Source of the DNA: Klebsiella pneumoniae
GTDB taxonomy: Bacteria > Verrucomicrobiota > Verrucomicrobiia > Limisphaerales > SXTU01
DNA length: 33,243 nt
Assembly (NCBI GenBank): GCA_943330855.2
Contig: CALQJI020000058.1
Coordinates: forward strand, 1-33,243
Direction of reading: 5' to 3'
In this document: positions 28,628 through 33,243 of the stretch, in pieces
Numbering within the stretch: the stretch's first letter is position 1
Layout of the letters: each line of letters begins with the position of its first letter
Program-made: the position numbers and the translations under genes
Notes under the pieces: generated by a model
The model's database searches: none
What the model was told of the DNA's origin: nothing
The model's input: the letters and a program-made list of their open reading frames with translations, nothing else

Positions 28628-31333
28628 TCAGTTCAGTTGGCGGAACTCCACACTCGCGAAGAGCGCACGGCAGAAGCTGGTCCACGCGGCGGCTTGGAGC
28701 GCGGGGCGGGCGGGTTTACCACCGAGGAACTTGCCGAAGAAATCGGCGGCGACCGTGTGTTCGCTCGCGATCGGCGGACGGGTGAAGACCAGCCAGTAGG
28801 CCACGTTCACGCGTTCCTTGAGCTGCGCCGCCTCGTCCGTGTTCACGCCGCTCGGCTGCCAGCGCAGGAGCCGACTCGCCACCGCGCCCGCCTGCTCGGC
28901 GACGAACTCGCTGTTCAGAAGAAAGAGCGCCTGCGCCGGCACGCTCGTGCTCTCGCGCTTGCCGGTGACGAGGCTCGGCTCGGAGAAGTCGAAGAGCGCG
29001 AGCACCTCCGGCACCTTGTCGCGCACGATGGGCAAATAGACCGAGCGATGGGTCGTGTCCGCGTTGAGCTGCGCGTCGGTGAGGCCAGCGCGGTTCGGCC
29101 CGTCAATCGGCAGGTCGCCCATCGTCGCGACCACGGAGGCCAGCGGCGGCTTGAGGTCGAGCCGGCCCGCGACGTGCAGCATCGCATCTCGCGTGGACTC
29201 GGCGTCGAGGCGGCGCGGGGACATCCGCCAGTTGAAAGTGTTCTCCGGGTCGGCGGTGTGGTTCTTCACGTCGTGCATCGAGGCGAGCTGGTAAGTGCGG
29301 CTCAACACGATTTCGCGGATGAGCTGCTTCGTGCTCCAGCCGTTCTCGCTGAACTTCACGGCCAGCGTGTCGAGCAACGCCGGGTTGCTCGGCTGCGCTC
29401 CGGTGGTGCCGAAGTTGTCCGGCGAATCCACCAACCCATCGCCGAAGAGCCAGCCCCAGACGCGGTTCACCCACACGCGCGCGGTGAGCGGATTGCTCGC
29501 GGTGGTGAGCCACTCGGCCAGTTCACGGCGCCCGCTGCTGGTGGTCGGTATCCGCGGAGCCGGGCTGTGCGTGAGCGCGGCGGGGAAAGCACGCGCGACC
29601 TTCTCGGCGGGTTTTTCCACATCGCCGCGCGTGTAGAAATTCGCGTCTGCAATCGTGCCGAACTCCTGCGGGCGGATGCCAAACACACGGCCTTCCCCGA
29701 GCCGCCGGAACGCCCCGGTCGCCGCGCCCAGCCGCGTCGCCGGCAAGTCCTGCACGCCCATCGCCAGCGCCTTCTCGTCGCCCGTGGTCGCGTCGTATTG
29801 CTTCAGCCGCGCCTCCAGTTGCCCGCTCTCCGCGATGATGCGAAGCCGGTCCAGCGTGCGACGCGGGTCGTTGCCCGTGCCCTCCTGCTTCTTGCCGGGG
29901 CCGGCCTTCATGCCCTCGGCGAACATCCCCTTCAGCTCCTCGCGCAGTTCGGCGAGTTTCTTCTCCAGTCGCAGCCGCTCGTCACGGTGCAGCTTGCGAC
30001 CCAAGGTCGGTGCGTCCGCGCCCTTCGGCAGCTCCACCAGCTCAGACGGATGCCGATTCTGCACGCCCTGCGCGGTGCCGTAGCGCGTCTCGGTGGAGAC
30101 GAGGATGCCGGCCAGCGCGTAATACTCGCGCTGCGAGATGGGGTCGAACTTGTGGTCGTGGCAGCGGGCGCACGCGATGGTCGTGCCGAGAAAGGCCTGC
30201 GAGAGCGTGTCAATCTGCTCGTCGGCCACATCCATGAAAAACTGCCGGGGGTTCTGGTCGTTCACGCTTCTTGGCCCGAGCGCGAGGAAGCCAGTGGCCA
30301 CGACTTGTTCGGCGCGCTGCTTGTCCGAGCTGGAGGGCAGCAAGTCCCCCGCGACCTGCTCCTGCACAAAACGGTCGTAGGGCTTGTCCGCGTTGAACGC
30401 ATCGATGACGTAGTCGCGATAGCGCCAAGCGTGCGGGTAGGCGGTGTTCACGTCCTTGCCGGTGGACTCGGCATAGCGCGCGACATCGAGCCAGTGCCGC
30501 CCCCAGCGCTCACCAAATTGCGGCGACGCGAGCAGCTTGTCCACGACCGTGGCGAGCGGGTTGGCTGACTTGTCGTCGAGGAAGGCGGTGATTTCCTCGA
30601 AGGACGGCGGCAGGCCGAGGAGGTCGAAATAAACGCGGCGCAGGAGCGTGAGCTTGTCGGCATCGCCGACCGGAGCAAGGCCCCGGGCCTCCAAGTTCGC
30701 GAGCACGAAGCGATCAAGGTCCGTCTTCGGCCATGCGGCGTTCTTCACGGCGGGCACGGGCGATTTCTTCGGCAGTTGGTAAGCCCAGTGGTTCTTCGCC
30801 TTCGCGCCGTCGTAGTCCTTCTTCGCCAGCCCCCCGCCCGTGCGCGGGTCGGCGGCTCCGGTCTGAATCCAGCGCTCGAAGTCCTGGATGACCGAGTCGG
30901 AGAGCTTGCCGCCCTGCTTCTCCGGCGGCATCTGGAGGTCTTTGTTCGCGTAGCGGATGGCTTCGAGCAGAAGCGACTTCTTCAGGTCGCCCGGCACGAC
31001 CGCCGGCCCGGTATCGCCGCCTTTGCGTGTGGCTTCGCGCGTGTCGAGCGCAAGCCCGCCCTTCACCTTGTTGCCCTGGCCCGTGGCGTGGCATTGGTAG
31101 CACTTTTCCACGAGCACCGGTCGAATCTTGGACTCGAAGAAGGCGAGTTCCTCGGGCGACTCCGCGCGCTCCGGCGGCTTCGCAGCGGTCGCGGACTTCG
31201 GCGTGGAAAACTGGGGTGAAGCCGTCCCGCCCGCGCCCGGACCAAAGCCCTTCTTGCCCGGAGGCGGCTGCGGCTGCGCGACGCCGACGACCAGCCCGAG
31301 CGAGAGCGGTAAGACCCAGAGAAACTTGTTCAT
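28628..31333 (-). CDS. PSCyt1–DUF1549–DUF1553 cytochrome protein
   Basis: A 901-aa exported protein; N-terminal leader MNKFLWVLPLSLGLVVGVA, then a Pro/Gly-rich spacer. Residues about 60–165 are a planctomycete-type cytochrome c domain with one haem motif, C78-Y-Q-C-H82, followed by KGGLALDTREATRKGGDTGPAVVPGD. DUF1549 spans about 205–410 (DLDRFVLANLEARGL, FDLLGLPPS, FGERWGRHWLDVARYAE). DUF1553 spans about 620–880 (RRELAEWLTTASNPLTARVWVNRVWGWLFGDGLV, SPDNFG). The middle contains a charged helical stretch (RDERLRLEKKLAELREELKGM). The function is not established; the haem suggests electron transfer linked to breakdown of a substrate outside the cytoplasm. Upstream partner of the DUF1501 gene, probably co-transcribed. 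Confidence 0.94.
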   Translation of the reverse strand: MNKFLWVLPLSLGLVVGVAQPQPPPGKKGFGPGAGGTASPQFSTPKSATAAKPPERAESPEELAFFESKIRPVLVEKCYQCHATGQGNKVKGGLALDTREATRKGGDTGPAVVPGDLKKSLLLEAIRYANKDLQMPPEKQGGKLSDSVIQDFERWIQTGAADPRTGGGLAKKDYDGAKAKNHWAYQLPKKSPVPAVKNAAWPKTDLDRFVLANLEARGLAPVGDADKLTLLRRVYFDLLGLPPSFEEITAFLDDKSANPLATVVDKLLASPQFGERWGRHWLDVARYAESTGKDVNTAYPHAWRYRDYVIDAFNADKPYDRFVQEQVAGDLLPSSSDKQRAEQVVATGFLALGPRSVNDQNPRQFFMDVADEQIDTLSQAFLGTTIACARCHDHKFDPISQREYYALAGILVSTETRYGTAQGVQNRHPSELVELPKGADAPTLGRKLHRDERLRLEKKLAELREELKGMFAEGMKAGPGKKQEGTGNDPRRTLDRLRIIAESGQLEARLKQYDATTGDEKALAMGVQDLPATRLGAATGAFRRLGEGRVFGIRPQEFGTIADANFYTRGDVEKPAEKVARAFPAALTHSPAPRIPTTSSGRRELAEWLTTASNPLTARVWVNRVWGWLFGDGLVDSPDNFGTTGAQPSNPALLDTLAVKFSENGWSTKQLIREIVLSRTYQLASMHDVKNHTADPENTFNWRMSPRRLDAESTRDAMLHVAGRLDLKPPLASVVATMGDLPIDGPNRAGLTDAQLNADTTHRSVYLPIVRDKVPEVLALFDFSEPSLVTGKRESTSVPAQALFLLNSEFVAEQAGAVASRLLRWQPSGVNTDEAAQLKERVNVAYWLVFTRPPIASEHTVAADFFGKFLGGKPARPALQAAAWTSFCRALFASVEFRQLN

Positions 31334-31471
31334 GGCAGACAGAAAGTTGGACGCGCTACAGAATAGACGACGCTGCGGGACGGGGCAGGTTACTCGGAAA
31401 CTTGGCGAAGGCGAGCCGCAGAAACACTCTGACTGACAAGCGCACTCACAGCCAATACCACTTCGCCCCCG

Positions 31472-32464
31472 TCACTTCGCCAGCACCGCCGAAGCCTCCG
31501 TCGCCCGCACGCCTTCCAGCACCAACCGCAACAGCTCGCGCTCCTGAAAGCGCTTCGGGGCCTCGGCGAACTGGACGACGAGCAGCTTCTGCGAGGGGAC
31601 GAGGTAGAGCTTCTGTTTGCCCGCCCCGGCAGCCATCGCGAGGTCGCGCGGGCGCTCGTCCGCAGCATTGAGCCAGAAGGTCAAGCCGTAGGTGGGATGC
31701 GCTTTGGTGCCTTGGAAGCACTCGGCCAAGAGCTTCTCGGAGACGAGTTGCTGGCCGTTCCACGCGCCGCGATTCAACACGAACTGACCGAACTTCGCCC
31801 ACTCGCTCGCCGTAAGCAGCAGGCCCGAGGGGAGGTGCGGCTGGCCGTCGGTGTCCTTGCGCCAGAAGGACGGTTTCAGACCAATGGGCTCGAGGAGCCG
31901 ACGCTTCAGGTAGCCTTCGAGCGTTTCCTTGCGCACGGCCAACTTGCGGCAGAGCAACTCGCCGAAGCACTGGAAGGGCACCGGGCCATATTGAAACTTC
32001 TCGCCAGGCGGGAACTTCGCCTCCGCCAGTCGCACGGCTTCCCGATAGCTCGGCATGTCGCCAACTTCGCCGCCCGCGATACCGCTGGTGAGCGTGAGAA
32101 GCTGCCGGATGGTAACTTGGGATTTCCGGGCATCGGCCTGCCACTCCGTGAGGGTAACCGAAACTTTCTCATCAAGCCGAAGCAATCCATCCTCCACCGC
32201 CATGACTGCGAGCACGCCGACGAAACTTTTGGTGCCGCTGGCAAGCCGATGCGGAACCTCGCGTTGGTGGCCGTTCAGGTATTCCTCGAAGACCAGCCGC
32301 CCGTCGCAATAAACGAGCAGAGCATGCCCGTTGTTAGCGCGGAGATACTCAGCGGCGGGCTGTAAAGATGTGGTAGAAGTGCGGGGAACGACATCCCTCT
32401 GCGCATGTGCGGATGGGCTTATAACGAGCGCAACGGAGAGGCAGAAATACGTCATCAGGTTCAT
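31472..32464 (-). CDS. class C beta-lactamase-like serine hydrolase
   Basis: A 330-aa protein with a signal peptide (MNLMTYFCLSVALVISPSAHA). The SxxK motif is S76-G-T-K79, in RLASGTKSFVGVLAVMAVEDGLL. The Y-x-N position appears to be Y159-G-P in FQYGPVPFQCFGELLCRKL, as in non-lactamase members of the family, and the KTG position is replaced by GAGKQKLYLV. This points to an esterase, peptidase or transesterase of the EstB/AmpH type and not to a true antibiotic-hydrolysing AmpC. It acts in the periplasm or at the envelope. Its promoter region (32465–32580) abuts the end of an IS5-like element, so its expression could be affected by that insertion. Confidence 0.87.
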   Translation of the reverse strand: MNLMTYFCLSVALVISPSAHAQRDVVPRTSTTSLQPAAEYLRANNGHALLVYCDGRLVFEEYLNGHQREVPHRLASGTKSFVGVLAVMAVEDGLLRLDEKVSVTLTEWQADARKSQVTIRQLLTLTSGIAGGEVGDMPSYREAVRLAEAKFPPGEKFQYGPVPFQCFGELLCRKLAVRKETLEGYLKRRLLEPIGLKPSFWRKDTDGQPHLPSGLLLTASEWAKFGQFVLNRGAWNGQQLVSEKLLAECFQGTKAHPTYGLTFWLNAADERPRDLAMAAGAGKQKLYLVPSQKLLVVQFAEAPKRFQERELLRLVLEGVRATEASAVLAK

Positions 32465-32580
32465 GAGTTTCGAGATGGCACGATGCTCTGGGGACGCAGC
32501 ACCTGCAATTGGGAATTAGTGGAAACGTTGAGGTGTTCCGGTGTGGGTTTGGCGGTTGGTAGATTTCTGGAATTTTTTAA
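32465..32580. promoter_or_regulatory. upstream region of the serine hydrolase, bordered by an IS end
   Basis: This 116-bp stretch holds the expected promoter of the minus-strand serine hydrolase gene. It includes a locally AT-rich part near 32567–32580 (GGAATTTTTTAA) immediately beside the IS end. No clean −35/−10 pair is called. Confidence 0.35.
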
Positions 32581-33243
32581 GAGCCTGTCTGAAAAGTCAT
32601 GCTTTCTCAGGAATCAAGCCAGTCGGCGGAGCTGGATTCGTATCATCGCGATATAGAACCACGCTTCCGCACTGCTTTCGCTGGTTTCGTAGTCGCGCAC
32701 CAGTCGGCGCTGGCGCATCAGCCAGCCAAACGTGCGCTCCACCACCCAGCGGCGCGGCAGCACCCGGAATCCCTTCACATCGTCCGAACGCTTGACGACC
32801 TCGACCACCAGCTTGCGCCGCAGGCCTTTGACCCAGTGCGCGAACGCCGGGCCGCTATACCCGCCATCCACCCACAGCAGGCGCAGCCACGTAAACCAGC
32901 CCAGCACCCCGGTGAACAAGGCTTTGGCCCCGTCGCGTTCCGGGGTGCTGGCGGGCGTGACTTTGACGCCCAGCACCAGTCCGAGGGTGTCCACGAGCAG
33001 GTGCCGCTTGCGGCCCTTGATCTGTTTGGCGGCATCGTAACCCACCGCGCCACCGTGGGCATCGGACTTGACGCTTTGACTGTCCAAGATCGCCGCCGTG
33101 GGCCGGCACCGCTTGCCCTGGGTGGCGCGCACATGGGCGCGGAGTTGGGCGTTGAGCGCCTCCCAGGTGTGGTCGAGCGTCCACTTGCGAAAGACGTGAT
33201 AGACGGTCTTCCAAGGCGGGAAGTGGGCGGGCAACAAGCGCCA
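32581..33243 (-). mobile_element. IS5-family insertion sequence, right part
   Basis: The element seems to begin at 32581 with GAGCCTGTCTGAAAAGTC, a terminal sequence typical of IS5-family elements, 33 bp beyond the transposase stop. It continues beyond the window edge, so the other inverted repeat and the target duplication cannot be checked. The flank TTAA at 32577–32580 would be a plausible 4-bp target. Confidence 0.8.
32614..33243 (-). CDS. IS5-family transposase (5' end outside window)
   Basis: At least 209 residues are visible, entering the window in frame as WRLLPAHFPPWKTVYHVFRKW. The TTG at 33237 is internal and not a start. DDE catalytic residues appear in order: Asp in ILDSQSVKS, Asp in LLWVDGGYSG, Glu in WVVERTFGWLMRQRRLVRDYE. 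KQIKGRKRHLLVDTLGL is the usual IS5 stretch before the second Asp. The C-terminus is intact and no frameshift is visible, so the element may be active or recently inserted. Only the N-terminal DUF4096-like part is missing because of the window edge. Confidence 0.93.
   Translation of the reverse strand, partial: WRLLPAHFPPWKTVYHVFRKWTLDHTWEALNAQLRAHVRATQGKRCRPTAAILDSQSVKSDAHGGAVGYDAAKQIKGRKRHLLVDTLGLVLGVKVTPASTPERDGAKALFTGVLGWFTWLRLLWVDGGYSGPAFAHWVKGLRRKLVVEVVKRSDDVKGFRVLPRRWVVERTFGWLMRQRRLVRDYETSESSAEAWFYIAMIRIQLRRLA

Noticed and set aside
27021..30568. Two long plus-strand open frames of 489 and 693 codons
   Set aside because: They are antisense to the DUF1501 and DUF1549/DUF1553 genes and show no family motifs.
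31472..32464. Antibiotic-resistance beta-lactamase
   Set aside because: SxxK is present but the Tyr-x-Asn and KTG positions are not lactamase-like; an esterase or peptidase relative is more likely.

Overview
The window looks like a piece of a GC-rich Verrucomicrobiota chromosome, most likely of the Pedosphaera/Limisphaerales type; Planctomycetota are the main alternative. The reasons are gene content and repeat style, not a marker gene. There is a DUF1549/DUF1553 cytochrome protein paired with a DUF1501 protein, four formylglycine-type sulfatases, an esterase–SMP-30 fusion, a secreted PQQ-like propeller protein and a protein ending in a 'NLTNW…FFRLR' tail. Palindromic intergenic repeats of several families are scattered throughout.

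Layout. 1–176: the 3' end of a small CDS that runs antisense into a tRNA-Val(GAC) gene. 340–5728: SGNH hydrolase and esterase/SMP-30 fusion on minus, then a TIM-barrel sugar isomerase-like protein and a PQQ propeller protein on plus. 5812–10087: two sulfatases on minus flanking a 2-keto-3-deoxygluconate (KDG) kinase-like PfkB gene that has a clear terminator. 10139–10820: a broken nucleotidyltransferase gene and its small partner. 10919–14199: a small secreted Lys-rich protein, a CPBP membrane protease, an unusual protein kinase and a short-chain dehydrogenase. 14474–19467: two M16 peptidase subunits, one active-type and one degenerate, separated by a lower-GC secreted protein, an MNT nucleotidyltransferase and a DUF433/DUF5615 toxin–antitoxin pair. 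19493–22114: a GAF protein, a gene-free stretch dominated by a degenerate 21-bp tandem repeat, and RNase D. 22574–25560: two tandem iduronate-sulfatase-like genes. 25601–26821: a divergent DUF5069 / hypothetical pair. 27084–31333: the DUF1501 and PSCyt1/DUF1549/DUF1553 pair. 31472–33243: a class C beta-lactamase-like serine hydrolase and the right end of an IS5-family element that runs off the window.

How the genes fit together. Sulfatases, esterases, SMP-30 lactonase-like domain, sugar isomerase and KDG kinase are consistent with breakdown of sulfated or acetylated uronic-acid polysaccharides outside the cytoplasm and use of the sugars inside. This is inference: no polysaccharide lyase, glycoside hydrolase, transporter or sulfatase-maturing enzyme is visible here.

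I did not find one clear new multi-gene system. The strongest non-textbook signals are the 21-bp repeat array at 20410–20810, the interrupted M16 operon, the frameshifted nucleotidyltransferase whose break lies on a canonical slippery heptamer, three separate nested palindromes, and sulfatase signal peptides encoded by the same short repeats found between genes. All functions are assigned by reading sequence, with no database search.
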